A stretch of DNA of 20,600 nucleotides from a bacterium UBP10_UBA1149 (GCA_002311335.1 DBZX01000086.1:4086-24685), one strand, 5' to 3'. Shown: positions 1-8,505, counted from the stretch's first letter. A program made the numbers and translations. The notes: generated by a model not told the origin, from the letters alone.

Positions 1-2
1 GG

Positions 3-2585
3 CGCACACGCCGCAAGCGCCTGGCAGAAGGCGATGCTGGAGCTGCGGCGCCCGACTTCTCGGTGGCATCCAGCGTTCGCGCTGTGACAGCGACTATCGG
101 CACCGACGCAGGCGCACTGGCGGTGGCTTTCTCCAATGAACCCTTTGCAGAAGCCCATCGCGCTCTCTCAATCGTCCCCTCGTTGCAGCAGGCACCCGAA
201 GTAGTGGCCCCCGTTGGGTTGCCCTCGCTCGATCCGAAAACGACTGCTGGTTCATCGAAAGACGGCCAGGAGCAGGCAGCGACTGCCGAGCCCGGCATCG
301 AGGCGGACGGCGGAATGGTCAGCCAGGAAGTATCCGATGACGGCACCGCCTCTGAAACCGGTAGTGAGACAGCGGAAGCAGAAGCCGAGGAGCACGCGGC
401 CAGGGCCAAGCAGGAAGTAAGCGACGACGATCGCGACGCGATCGCGGAAGAGCTGCTCCAGGCTGCCGAAAGGAAAGACGAACCCAGCGAGGAATCTCCA
501 GGAGACAGCGAGGACGAAGGCTCTATCAGTGGCCCCCGGATACTGGGACGCATAGATCTCTCCGCTCTCAAGAAGCCGAAGGTCGCCACAGTCTCAGAAA
601 AAGAGACCACGACCGACAAGCCCGCCGACGCGGACGGTAAGACACGCAAGCGCAAGAGGCGGGTCGTAAAGAAAGAGGAGCTCTTTGACGCATTCGAGCG
701 GTCATACCAGGCGCGGCCTCGTAAGAAGCGGGCTATGCCGGGTCAGAAGCTTCAGAAAACCGAGCTGACAATACCCAAGGCGGCCAAGCGTGTCGTGCGG
801 ATTCACGATGTCATCAGTCCCGCTGAGCTGGCGAGGGCAATCGGCGTCAAGTCTGGCGAAGTGCTGGGCAAGCTCATGGGCCAGGGAGTGATGGCCAGCA
901 TGAACGAATCGCTGGATTTCGACACCGTCAGCCTGATAGCCGAAGAGTTCGGCTATACAGTCGAGAACACTTCCGTCGATGTCGACCAGCTGCTCGAGCA
1001 CAACAGCGACGTCGACGGCTCTGAAAAAGAGGGCGTTGCACGGCCGCCGGTTGTGACAGTCATGGGCCACGTCGATCACGGCAAGACCTCTCTGCTGGAC
1101 GTAATCCGCGGCTCGAACGTCGTCAAAGGAGAGGCCGGGGGTATTACCCAGCATATCGGTGCGTACACAGTGGGCAGTGGAGACCAGGCTATCTGCTTTC
1201 TCGATACCCCGGGTCACGCGGCATTTACTTCCATGCGGGCGAGGGGGGCGAGTGTTACAGACATTGTGATCCTGGTCGTCGCGGCCGATGACGGCGTTAT
1301 GCCCCAGACGCTCGAAGCCGTGAACCACGCAAAGGCAGCCGAGATACCGGTGGTCGTAGCGGTCAACAAGATGGACAAGCCTGACGCTAACCCCGACAGG
1401 GTAAAGCAGCAGCTGTCCGAACAGGGGTTGCAGCCCGAAGACTGGGGCGGTGATACTCTCTTCGTCCCGGTGTCGGCGATCAAGCGCACTGGTATCGACG
1501 AACTACTCGAGGTCCTGCGTCTTCAGTCCGAGATCCTCGAGCTCAAGGCCATACCCGATGGCCGGGCCCGCGGCGTGGTCATCGAGGCGCGGTTGGACAA
1601 AGGCCGTGGCCCGGTGGCAACGGTGCTCGTGCAGCGGGGCGTGCTGAAGCACGGCGACAACTTCGTGAGTGGTGACGTCACCGGTCGCGTGCGAGCGATG
1701 ACCGACTACGCGGGCAAGAAATCCGAGGCCGCGGGTCCTTCTACGCCGGTTGAAATTATCGGCTTGGACGGCGTTCCCGAAGCCGGCGACAGCTTTGTCG
1801 TGGTGGACGACTCTTCGCGCGCAGAGCAGGTAGCTGAACACAGGAAAGACGTCGCGAGAAAGGCTCAGCTGACTTCTTCTACGCGGCTTTCACTGGAAGA
1901 TTTCCAGAAACACGTTGCAGCCGGTGACGTGGCTGAATTCAAGGTGGTGGTTAAGGCCGACGTGAAAGGATCGGCCGAAGCCCTGACCGCGGCTCTCGAA
2001 CAGATCGGAACCGACGAGATCACCTTGTCAGTCATCCACAACGGGGTTGGAGCCATCAACGAATCCGACGTTCAGTTGGCCCTTGTATCTGGTGCCGTGG
2101 TCATAGGTTTTCACGTAAGACCCGAGAGCAAGGCCCGCGCTCTTGCAGAGCGCGAAGGCGTTGACCTGAGGCTCCACGAGGTGATTTATGAGGCTCTCGA
2201 CGAGGTGAAGCTCGCAATGGAAGGCCTCCTTGCGCCCGACATCAAGGAATTATCGCAGGGCCGCGCCGAGGTGCGAGACACCTTCGGAGTGCCAGGGGGT
2301 GCGACCATTGCTGGCAGTTATATCACCGAGGGCAAGGTCAAGCGGGGAGCCCATTGCAGGCTCGTCAGGGATGGGGTCGTGACTTACACCGGCACCATAT
2401 CAAGCTTGAGGCGGTTCAAGGAGGATGTGCGCGAAGTGCAGTCCAGCTACGAGTGCGGTATCGGGCTCGACAAGTTCAATGACATCAAGGTCGGCGATGT
2501 TGTCGAAATCTTCGAACTTGAAGAAGTCCGTCGTACCCTGGACGCGCCTTACGCGGGCAAACCAGCTGGCTCGGCAGGCGCCTGA
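3..2585 (+). CDS. infB: Translation initiation factor IF-2 (5' truncated by window edge)
   Basis: IF-2 is the GTPase that brings initiator fMet-tRNA to the 30S subunit and promotes 70S joining. The reading frame is open to the window edge. A GTG at 63 could pass for a start, but the frame continues upstream with a basic stretch (RTRRKRL), so the first IF2_N domain probably lies outside. Numbered from the GTG at 63: residues 1-205 are a low-complexity acidic Ala/Glu linker with QEVSDD repeated at 88 and 117. About 206-235 is Lys/Arg-rich. About 240-310 is the conserved IF2_N domain. The G domain follows, with GHVDHGKTS (335-343), DTPGH (381-385) and NKMD (435-438). Domains II to IV run to the C-terminus. 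It is the first gene of a long co-directional cluster, 23 bases before the DUF503 gene. The identity is certain; only the true start is unknown. Confidence 0.97.
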   Translation, partial: RTRRKRLAEGDAGAAAPDFSVASSVRAVTATIGTDAGALAVAFSNEPFAEAHRALSIVPSLQQAPEVVAPVGLPSLDPKTTAGSSKDGQEQAATAEPGIEADGGMVSQEVSDDGTASETGSETAEAEAEEHAARAKQEVSDDDRDAIAEELLQAAERKDEPSEESPGDSEDEGSISGPRILGRIDLSALKKPKVATVSEKETTTDKPADADGKTRKRKRRVVKKEELFDAFERSYQARPRKKRAMPGQKLQKTELTIPKAAKRVVRIHDVISPAELARAIGVKSGEVLGKLMGQGVMASMNESLDFDTVSLIAEEFGYTVENTSVDVDQLLEHNSDVDGSEKEGVARPPVVTVMGHVDHGKTSLLDVIRGSNVVKGEAGGITQHIGAYTVGSGDQAICFLDTPGHAAFTSMRARGASVTDIVILVVAADDGVMPQTLEAVNHAKAAEIPVVVAVNKMDKPDANPDRVKQQLSEQGLQPEDWGGDTLFVPVSAIKRTGIDELLEVLRLQSEILELKAIPDGRARGVVIEARLDKGRGPVATVLVQRGVLKHGDNFVSGDVTGRVRAMTDYAGKKSEAAGPSTPVEIIGLDGVPEAGDSFVVVDDSSRAEQVAEHRKDVARKAQLTSSTRLSLEDFQKHVAAGDVAEFKVVVKADVKGSAEALTAALEQIGTDEITLSVIHNGVGAINESDVQLALVSGAVVIGFHVRPESKARALAEREGVDLRLHEVIYEALDEVKLAMEGLLAPDIKELSQGRAEVRDTFGVPGGATIAGSYITEGKVKRGAHCRLVRDGVVTYTGTISSLRRFKEDVREVQSSYECGIGLDKFNDIKVGDVVEIFELEEVRRTLDAPYAGKPAGSAGA

Positions 2586-2608
2586 GCCGGAATGAGCGGA
2601 GCGTTGGG

Positions 2609-2896
2609 GTGGTCGTGGGCGTTCTCAGCCTGGTGATGTACCTGCCCGGCAATCGTTCCCTGAAAGGTAAACGCTCGGTGGTGAAAGCAATCAAGGCAAA
2701 GGTCTCGAATCGCTACAACGTATCGGTCGCCGAGATCGACCGATTGGACGACGTTGCTTCAATTGGACTCGGCGTGGTGCAAGCCGGCAACGAAAAAGAT
2801 CACGTGGACCGCTGCCTGAGGACGGTGGCGCGCTTTGTCGAAGGCTTACGCCTGGCCCAGCCCGGCGAAGAAGAATACATCTTCGACAATTACTGA
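2609..2896 (+). CDS. DUF503 family protein (YlxP-like)
   Basis: This is a small 95-residue protein of the DUF503/YlxP family, which commonly sits between infB and rbfA. The family shows in the N-terminal MVVGVLSLVMYLPGNRSLKG, the following KR-V-V-K basic helix, and the NVSVAEID strand near residues 37-44. The fold is a small ferredoxin-like alpha/beta domain. No catalytic motif is visible. The biochemical role of the family is poorly defined; a ribosome-associated function is inferred only from its neighbours. The GTG at 2609 matches the family's usual N-terminus; another GTG lies two codons later. There is no strong ribosome binding site, so coupling to infB translation is plausible. It ends 11 bases before the chosen rbfA start. 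Confidence 0.9.
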   Translation: MVVGVLSLVMYLPGNRSLKGKRSVVKAIKAKVSNRYNVSVAEIDRLDDVASIGLGVVQAGNEKDHVDRCLRTVARFVEGLRLAQPGEEEYIFDNY

Positions 2897-2907
2897 ATTT
2901 GAATTCG

Positions 2908-3264
2908 ATGGCTTCTGTTAGAACACGACGAATAGCCCGGGAGGTGATATCGGCGCTCGCCGGTATAGTTGACCAGGAGCTGCGCGATCCGCGCGTGCGG
3001 GGTGTTACGTTTACCGCCGTGGATATGAGCCCGGATCTCAAGCACGCAAGGGTGTTTTATTCGACCAGGGGAGATGAAAAGCAGCAGTTGGAGTGCAGTC
3101 GCGGCCTCGACGCTGCGTCTGGCTACCTCCGGCGCGAGCTCGGTCGCAAACTGGCGCTGAGATTTACGCCCGACCTGTTATTCACGCTTGACGGTTCGCT
3201 CGAGAGAGCCGACCGAATTCAAAGGCTGTTGTCCGGAGCGGACACGGGGGAATTAAAGCGATGA
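2908..3264 (+). CDS. rbfA: 30S ribosome-binding factor A
   Basis: RbfA is a KH-like protein that binds immature 30S subunits and assists 16S rRNA 5' end maturation, notably in the cold. At 118 residues the length is normal. The family is recognised from RTRRIAREVISALAGIV near the N-terminus, the LRDPRVRGVTFTAVDMSPDL core, and the ARVFYS strand. The C-terminus, with ERADRIQRLL, is the usual closing helix. I chose ATG 2908 because it gives the normal family start (MASVRTRR). An in-frame TTG at 2899 would add three residues. No Shine-Dalgarno sequence is evident, so translation may be coupled to the DUF503 gene 11 bases upstream. Its stop overlaps the truB start as ATGA at 3261-3264. Confidence 0.95.
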   Translation: MASVRTRRIAREVISALAGIVDQELRDPRVRGVTFTAVDMSPDLKHARVFYSTRGDEKQQLECSRGLDAASGYLRRELGRKLALRFTPDLLFTLDGSLERADRIQRLLSGADTGELKR

Positions 3265-4157
3265 AAAACCGCAAGGGCGTTGACGGCATACTGCTCGTAG
3301 ATAAGCCTGTCGATATGAGCTCCGCTTCCGCGGTCGCGCGGATCAAACGGGTCCTCGGTGGGGTGAAGGTTGGTCACCTCGGAACTCTCGATCCCCTGGC
3401 CTCGGGCTTGTTGCCCCTGTGCCTGGGTATGGGCACCAAGGCAGCGCCCTGGCTCAACAGCGCTACAAAAACCTACACCGGGGTAATCCGACTGGGTGTT
3501 CTCACTGATACTCTGGATCGCGGCGGCAAGGTTGTCGCTACCAGCCCGGTACCAGCGCTGGCCGATATTGATCTCGATGAACTGGCCGACCGGTTCACCG
3601 GCTCGCTGAGCCAGGTCCCCCCTGCCTATTCGGCTATCAAGAAAGACGGTGTTCCGATGTACAAGCGGGCTCGGCGGGGTGAAGAAGTGGAACTCCAGCC
3701 ACGCGAAGTCACTATATTTGAGCTCAAGCTCACGGTTCGGGACGCCTCGGCGCTGGAGTTCAGCGTCCACTGCTCAAAGGGCACCTATGTACGTGCCCTC
3801 GCCAGAGACCTGGGCGAGGCTATCGGCTGCGGCGCGCACATGGAATCCCTCGTCAGGACGGCTTTCGGGCGCTTTCGCATTGAAGACGCAGCGTCCATGG
3901 AGAATCTTGAAGACAGCGACGGGAGCGAGCTCGAGGCAGCAGTTCTGCCCTTATCCAAGGCCCTTGCCCACCTTGAGTCGCTGGAGGTGGACGACCGCGG
4001 AGCCAGCGGCCTGAGGCAGGGACGGCAGGACGTTCTCGGGGTTCTACGGCGCCCTCAGGACGGCGAATCGGCCATGGTGACGCGGGCCGGCCGCCTGGTG
4101 GCGGTAATCAGCGAGCAGAGCGGCCTGTGGAAGCTCGAGAGGGTTTTCGTGGGCTGA
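3261..4157 (+). CDS. truB: tRNA pseudouridine(55) synthase
   Basis: TruB isomerises U55 to pseudouridine in the T-loop of nearly all elongator tRNAs. The catalytic motif is GHLGTLDPLASG, with the catalytic aspartate at D44 (equivalent to E. coli D48). The opening segment GILLVDKP (residues 9-16) and the PAYSAIKKDGVPMYKRAR stretch near 120-137 are also diagnostic. The last 70 or so residues look like the usual C-terminal PUA-type RNA-binding domain. At 298 residues the length is typical. The start overlaps the rbfA stop (ATGA), so translation is probably coupled. In many relatives a DHH-family phosphoesterase gene lies between rbfA and truB; here it is absent. Confidence 0.97.
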   Translation: MKNRKGVDGILLVDKPVDMSSASAVARIKRVLGGVKVGHLGTLDPLASGLLPLCLGMGTKAAPWLNSATKTYTGVIRLGVLTDTLDRGGKVVATSPVPALADIDLDELADRFTGSLSQVPPAYSAIKKDGVPMYKRARRGEEVELQPREVTIFELKLTVRDASALEFSVHCSKGTYVRALARDLGEAIGCGAHMESLVRTAFGRFRIEDAASMENLEDSDGSELEAAVLPLSKALAHLESLEVDDRGASGLRQGRQDVLGVLRRPQDGESAMVTRAGRLVAVISEQSGLWKLERVFVG

Positions 4158-4211
4158 GGCGGGTTTGCGCGGGCGAAGGGCAGGTGATAGCAATTGGTGG
4201 TTGAATCGAAC

Positions 4212-4228
4212 TAAGGAACGTTAAGGAA
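4212..4228 (+). repeat. Tandem TAAGGAA repeat in the rpsO leader
   Basis: TAAGGAA occurs at 4212-4218 and again at 4222-4228, a direct repeat with a 10-base period. Both copies resemble Shine-Dalgarno sequences. The second lies about 15 bases before the rpsO GTG, which is longer than usual spacing. In E. coli the rpsO leader is a translational control site for S15, so this could be a ribosome standby or control element. That role is inference. Confidence 0.4.
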
Positions 4229-4242
4229 GAGTTGAATACCCA

Positions 4243-4512
4243 GTGACGACAACGTTACAAAGCACGCAGGATGTGATCGGAGATTTCAGGACCCACGAAT
4301 CGGATACCGGTTCTCCCGAAGTCCAGGTCGCTTTGCTGACCAACCGTATCAATTACCTGACCGGCCATTTCAAGACCCACCCCAAGGACAATCACTCCCG
4401 GCGTGGCCTTCTGAGAATGGTCAGCCAGAGACGCAAGATGCTCGATTACCTCAAGCGAACGACCTACGACCGCTACCTGGCACTGATCGAGCGCCTGGGC
4501 CTGCGCAAATAG
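4243..4512 (+). CDS. rpsO: 30S ribosomal protein S15
   Basis: S15 is a primary 16S rRNA-binding protein that organises the central domain of the 30S subunit and contributes to bridge B4. At 89 residues the length is exactly typical. The signature is visible as THESDTGSPEVQVALLTNRI (residues 17-36), then HPKDNHSRRGLL and the terminal helix ending RYLALIERLGLRK. The GTG start fits the family alignment, and a TTG at 4232 is in another frame. It lies 85 bases after truB and 126 bases before pnp, the classic rpsO-pnp pair. S15 often represses its own translation; the leader carries a tandem TAAGGAA repeat but I could not establish a pseudoknot. Confidence 0.98.
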   Translation: MTTTLQSTQDVIGDFRTHESDTGSPEVQVALLTNRINYLTGHFKTHPKDNHSRRGLLRMVSQRRKMLDYLKRTTYDRYLALIERLGLRK

Positions 4513-4538
4513 CAACACGGCGCAGCGCTGTAAGCGGC

Positions 4539-4580
4539 GAGGCCCGTGGTCTTGGCATAAAGAGGGGGCGGGGGCGCCTC
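4539..4580 (+). promoter_or_regulatory. Possible stem-loop in the pnp leader
   Basis: GAGGCCC (4539-4545) can pair with GGCGCCTC (4573-4580) with one bulged C, leaving a loop of about 27 bases. In E. coli the pnp leader carries an RNase III-cut hairpin through which PNPase represses itself, so a stem here is expected in principle. This one is short with a large loop, so confidence is low. Confidence 0.25.
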
Positions 4581-4622
4581 ACTTCAACGAAATTCTTTGA
4601 CTATTGTAATTCCCGGGAGGGG

Positions 4623-4629
4623 AAAGGAG
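4623..4629 (+). promoter_or_regulatory. Ribosome binding site that fixes the pnp start
   Basis: AAAGGAG at 4623-4629 is a strong Shine-Dalgarno match nine bases before ATG 4639. It supports that ATG over the in-frame TTG at 4597, which would add 14 residues not expected in the family. Confidence 0.8.
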
Positions 4630-4638
4630 AGCTCTGTA

Positions 4639-6750
4639 ATGATTAAAAAAGTAGAATTGGAACTGGGTGGCAAGACACTCACACTTGAAACCGGCCGCAT
4701 AGCCAGGCAAGCCGATGGCGCCGTGTTCGTAACCTACGGGGATACAGTGGTCCTCGTGACAGCGGTGTCAGCACACCGGGTTCGAGAGGGCATTGATTTT
4801 TTCCCCCTGACAGTTGAGTACCAGGAGAAGACCGCTGCCGCCGGTAAGATCCCCGGTGGCTTCTTCAAGAGGGAAGGGCGTCCCAGCCCTGCCGAGATCC
4901 TGACCTGTCGCATTATCGACCGGCCCATACGTCCGCTTTTCCCCAAGGGCTATGGCTTTGAAACACAGATCATCGCCACCGTGCTGTCTTACGACCGTAC
5001 TGCGGGTCCCGATGTGGCCAGTCTCATCGGCGCCTCGGCGGCGTTGACGATATCCGATATTCCCTTCGCCGGTCCCCTGGGTGCTGTCAGGCTTGGCCGT
5101 ATCGACGGTAAGGTCGTGATCAACCCCGGTGTTGATGAGATGGAGAACAGCGACATCGACATCCTGATGGCCGCGAGCCGCGACGCCATAGTGATGGTGG
5201 AGGGCGGAGCCAACGAAGTGCCGGAAGACGAGATTCTCGAGGCCCTCTACGAGGGACATGAGGCCATACAGCCCATACTGGATGCCCAGGAGAAGCTGGC
5301 TTCTGAGGCCGGGCGCGAAAAGCGCAGCTATGCTCCGCCGGAGCGTGATGAGGAACTCATCGAGAAGGTGCGCAAACTCGCGACCACGGGGCTTGAGAAA
5401 GCTTATTCCGTCAAGGAGAAGCTTGAACGTTACGCCGCGCTTGATGCCTTCAAGGCTGAGTTCATGGAAGGGCTTCCCGAGGACCTGGCTGAGCGCGGCG
5501 GCGATGTCAGCGCTGCCCTGGGAATCGTCAAGAAGGAAATGGTTCGCGGTGCGATCACCAAGGACCACAAGCGCCTCGATGGTCGCGGGCTGGCTGACGT
5601 ACGCCCCATCTCGGTAGAGACCGGGGTGCTCCCGCGCACACATGGTAGCGCCCTGTTTACGCGTGGTGAAACGCAGGCCCTGGTCACGGCGACGCTTGGA
5701 ACAGGCTCCGATGAACAGCGAATCGATTCGCTGGCCGGTGATCACTTCAAGCGCTTCATGATGCACTACAACTTTCCTCCTTACTGTGTTGGTGAAGCCA
5801 AGATGCTGCGCAGTGCCGGGCGCAGGGAAATCGGCCACGGCATGCTGGCCGAGCGGGCCCTCATCCCGGTATTGCCCGACGCTGAGGACTTTCCGTATAC
5901 CTTCCGTGTCGTGTCTGAGATCACCGAATCGAACGGTTCGTCTTCGATGGCCACGGTCTGCGGTGGAGCCCTTGCGTTGATGGACTGCGGCGTGCCGATC
6001 AAGGCTCCTGTCGCGGGCATAGCGATGGGGCTCATTCGCGAGGACGGAGAGCACACTGTGCTCTCCGACATCCTCGGTGACGAAGATCACCTGGGCGACA
6101 TGGACTTCAAGGTCGCGGGTACAGAGAAGGGTATCACCGCGGTGCAGATGGACATCAAGATCGACGGTATCCCGCGGGACGTCATGCGCGACGCGCTCTA
6201 CCAGGCACGGGACGGTCGCCTGCACATCCTCGCCGAGATGGCCAAGGCTCTTGCGGCACCTCGCGAAGAAGTCTCCGAGTACGCGCCGCGAATCGAGACG
6301 ATGAAAATCGATCCCGATAAGATTCGTAATGTCATCGGCGCCGGCGGCAAGGTGATACGCGGTATCGTCGAGCAGACCGGTTGCAAGATCGACGTGCAGG
6401 ATGATGGCACGGTGCTGGTAGCGTCGTCGGACAGGGACTCCCTGCTCAAGGCGATGGACATCATCGAGGGGCTGACAGCTTCACCGAAGATCGGCCGCAT
6501 CTACGACGGTACCGTACGAAAGATCATGGCATTCGGCGCTTTCGTCGAAATACTGCCAGGCACCGACGGACTGGTTCACATCTCGCAGCTTGCCGAGGAG
6601 CGAGTCGAGAACGTGACCGACGTCGTCAAGGAAGGCCAGCAGATTCGAGTCAAGGTGCTGGAGGTCGACCGGCAGGGCAAGATTCGCCTGAGCCTCAAGG
6701 AAGCCCTGAGGGATCAAGAAGGGGAGGCCGAAGCCAGCGTTGGCGCCTGA
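4639..6750 (+). CDS. pnp: Polyribonucleotide nucleotidyltransferase (PNPase)
   Basis: PNPase is a trimeric 3'-5' phosphorolytic exoribonuclease, active in mRNA decay and in the RNA degradosome where present. From ATG 4639 the protein has 703 residues, the usual length. The domains run: first RNase PH core, all-helical linker (about 230-300), second RNase PH core, KH and S1. The metal and catalytic residues are in DEDHLGDMDFK (481-491): D483, D489 and K491 correspond to E. coli D486, D492 and K494. The KH GxxG loop is GAGG at 567-570. The S1 domain covers about 619-690. The start is fixed by a good Shine-Dalgarno and by the family N-terminus. Its end overlaps the M16 peptidase start by 11 bases. 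Confidence 0.98.
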   Translation: MIKKVELELGGKTLTLETGRIARQADGAVFVTYGDTVVLVTAVSAHRVREGIDFFPLTVEYQEKTAAAGKIPGGFFKREGRPSPAEILTCRIIDRPIRPLFPKGYGFETQIIATVLSYDRTAGPDVASLIGASAALTISDIPFAGPLGAVRLGRIDGKVVINPGVDEMENSDIDILMAASRDAIVMVEGGANEVPEDEILEALYEGHEAIQPILDAQEKLASEAGREKRSYAPPERDEELIEKVRKLATTGLEKAYSVKEKLERYAALDAFKAEFMEGLPEDLAERGGDVSAALGIVKKEMVRGAITKDHKRLDGRGLADVRPISVETGVLPRTHGSALFTRGETQALVTATLGTGSDEQRIDSLAGDHFKRFMMHYNFPPYCVGEAKMLRSAGRREIGHGMLAERALIPVLPDAEDFPYTFRVVSEITESNGSSSMATVCGGALALMDCGVPIKAPVAGIAMGLIREDGEHTVLSDILGDEDHLGDMDFKVAGTEKGITAVQMDIKIDGIPRDVMRDALYQARDGRLHILAEMAKALAAPREEVSEYAPRIETMKIDPDKIRNVIGAGGKVIRGIVEQTGCKIDVQDDGTVLVASSDRDSLLKAMDIIEGLTASPKIGRIYDGTVRKIMAFGAFVEILPGTDGLVHISQLAEERVENVTDVVKEGQQIRVKVLEVDRQGKIRLSLKEALRDQEGEAEASVGA

Positions 6751-7999
6751 AGTTCGCTCTACCCGGCTCGAGAACGGCCTGCGGGTCGTTACCGAGTCGG
6801 TGCGCGATGTCCCCTCTGTATCCCTCGGCGTGTGGCTCGAGACCGGTTCGCGCCACGAAGGCCAGTCTACCAACGGCGTATGCCATTTTCTCGAGCACTT
6901 GTTTTTCAAGGGCACCGAGAAGAGAACCCCGCGGCAGATAGCCGAAGAGATCGAAGGTGTCGGCGGCACCATCGATGCCTTCACCGACAAGGAGCAGACC
7001 TGCTTTTTGACCCGCACTCTTGCGGAACATCTCGAACTATCGATCGATGTCCTTGCCGACCTGCTGCTCAACTCTACTTTTCTCTCGGAGGATATCGAAC
7101 TCGAGCGGGAAGTGATCATACATGAGATCCAGGACGCGGAAGCGATCCCCGAGGACTACATCTACGATTTCTACCTCCACTCCTGGTGGCCCGGCCATCC
7201 GCTGGGCTTACCGGTGGCGGGTACGGTTGCCAGTGTCGCGGGTATCAGCCGCGATGAAATACTTGCGCAGGCACGAAAGGCCGTTCGTTCGGACCACATC
7301 GTGGTGTCGGCCGCGGGCGCGGTTGACCACGAGCAGCTGGTGGACTGGTGCCGCGAGAAATTTGCCGGGCTCGTTCCCGCCGTCACGGAAAATGAAACCG
7401 ACCGACCGGATTACAACCCGGGGGTGTTTGTCTGCGAGCGCGAGCTGGACCAGGCCCACCTTCTTCTCGGCTTGCCGGGCATATCGGTAACCGACCCTCG
7501 TTACGCCGCAGCAGAGGTACTCGTAGCTGCGCTGGGGGGAGGAATGAGTTCGCGGCTCTTCCAGTCCGTGAGGGAGGAGCGGGGCAAGGCTTACTCGGTG
7601 TACGCGTTTCTCTCGCCTTACCGCGACATAGGCTACACGGGCGTCTATGCGGCCACCGGTGGAGCCGACGTCGAGGAAGTGCTGGACCTGGTTTTCCAGG
7701 AGCTCACGGCGATCAAGCAGCAAGGCCTGGACCCCGGCGAACTCGCCCGCACACGCGAGCAGATAGCAGGGGCCTGCCTGCTGTCACTCGAGTCGATGGA
7801 GAGTCGGATGGGCCGCATTGCCCGTAACCAGCTCTACTTCGGGCACGAGATTGCAGTAGACGAGGTCGTGGCCGAAGTCCGCGCGGTGAGCAACCAACAA
7901 GTAATGGAGATTGCGCTCGATATACTCAGTACTGACCGGGCCGGGCTGGCCCTGGTGGGCGATGCCGGCGTGGGCACCGTCTCCTTGCCCCTACCCTGA
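6740..7999 (+). CDS. M16 family zinc metallopeptidase (processing-peptidase-like)
   Basis: This is a 419-residue M16B-type peptidase related to mitochondrial processing peptidase beta and B. subtilis MlpA. The inverted zinc motif HFLEH is at 49-53, followed by FKGT. The third ligand is probably E129, in the helix EREVIIHEI (122-130). The second half is the inactive M16 repeat, including an R-x7-Y-like segment in EERGKAYSVYAF. It appears catalytically intact. No signal peptide is seen, so a cytoplasmic location is likely. The TTG start is supported by GGGGAGG at 6721-6727 and by the family N-terminus (STRLENGLRV). It overlaps pnp by 11 bases. The pnp / M16 neighbourhood also occurs in Bacillus. 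The substrate is unknown. Confidence 0.93.
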   Translation: MAPEVRSTRLENGLRVVTESVRDVPSVSLGVWLETGSRHEGQSTNGVCHFLEHLFFKGTEKRTPRQIAEEIEGVGGTIDAFTDKEQTCFLTRTLAEHLELSIDVLADLLLNSTFLSEDIELEREVIIHEIQDAEAIPEDYIYDFYLHSWWPGHPLGLPVAGTVASVAGISRDEILAQARKAVRSDHIVVSAAGAVDHEQLVDWCREKFAGLVPAVTENETDRPDYNPGVFVCERELDQAHLLLGLPGISVTDPRYAAAEVLVAALGGGMSSRLFQSVREERGKAYSVYAFLSPYRDIGYTGVYAATGGADVEEVLDLVFQELTAIKQQGLDPGELARTREQIAGACLLSLESMESRMGRIARNQLYFGHEIAVDEVVAEVRAVSNQQVMEIALDILSTDRAGLALVGDAGVGTVSLPLP

Positions 8000-8012
8000 A
8001 GTGGTACCCTGC

Positions 8013-8459
8013 ATGGGGTTGAAAATCGCCATAACGCGGGTTGGGGACGTCAGCGTCGACCTGCCGCAACGCATGACCGAGGGCTCCGTGGGAATGGACC
8101 TTCGCGCGGCCCTCAAACTCGCGCTGGAGTTGGTGCCCGGCGAACGCGCAGCAATCCCCTGTGGGTTTGCGATTGCCATACCCCGGGGATACGAGGGCCA
8201 AGTAAGGCCGAGAAGCGGCCTCGCTCTCAAGCAGGGATTATGCGTCCCTAACTCTCCTGGGACGATAGACCCGGATTACCGGGGCGAGGTGGCGGTTATC
8301 GTTGCCAACTTCGGCAACGAGACGGTTCGTATAGAACCGGGACAGCGTGTTGCGCAGCTGGTGATCTGTCCGGTCGTGGTAGCGGATTTCGACGAGGTCG
8401 AAGAGCTCGAGCCCTCGGACAGGGGTTCTGGTGGTTTCGGCCATACCGGGAGCGCCTGA
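8013..8459 (+). CDS. dut: dUTP diphosphatase (dUTPase)
   Basis: dUTPase hydrolyses dUTP to dUMP and pyrophosphate, keeping uracil out of DNA and supplying dUMP for dTMP synthesis. All five trimeric-dUTPase motifs are present in the 148-residue product: motif 1 GSVGMDLRAA (24-33), motif 2 RPRSGLALK (65-73), motif 3 GTIDPDYRGE (83-92) with catalytic D88, motif 4 RVAQLVI (112-118), and motif 5 RGSGGFGHTGS (137-147). The ATG at 8013 gives the family length. The open frame extends further upstream inside the M16 gene but that part is not dUTPase. No clear Shine-Dalgarno is seen; it starts 13 bases after the M16 stop, so coupled translation is plausible. Confidence 0.96.
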   Translation: MGLKIAITRVGDVSVDLPQRMTEGSVGMDLRAALKLALELVPGERAAIPCGFAIAIPRGYEGQVRPRSGLALKQGLCVPNSPGTIDPDYRGEVAVIVANFGNETVRIEPGQRVAQLVICPVVVADFDEVEELEPSDRGSGGFGHTGSA

Positions 8460-8488
8460 CAGCACCGGTTCTGTTTGCACTGGGAGCT

Positions 8489-8505
8489 AGCCGGCTGAAC
8501 CGGCT
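8489..8505 (+). repeat. Inverted repeat between dut and purB
   Basis: AGCCGG (8489-8494) and CCGGCT (8500-8505) form a 6-base-pair stem with a 5-base loop. No run of T follows, so it is not a convincing terminator. It may be an attenuating or RNA-stabilising hairpin at the boundary of the purine genes. Confidence 0.4.

Noticed and set aside
4597..4638. TTG at 4597 as the pnp start
   Set aside because: The strong Shine-Dalgarno and the family N-terminus both point to ATG 4639.
4768..6225. Long open frame of 485 codons on the - strand opposite pnp
   Set aside because: It mirrors the codon pattern of pnp, has no recognisable domain, and pnp itself is unmistakable along the whole stretch.
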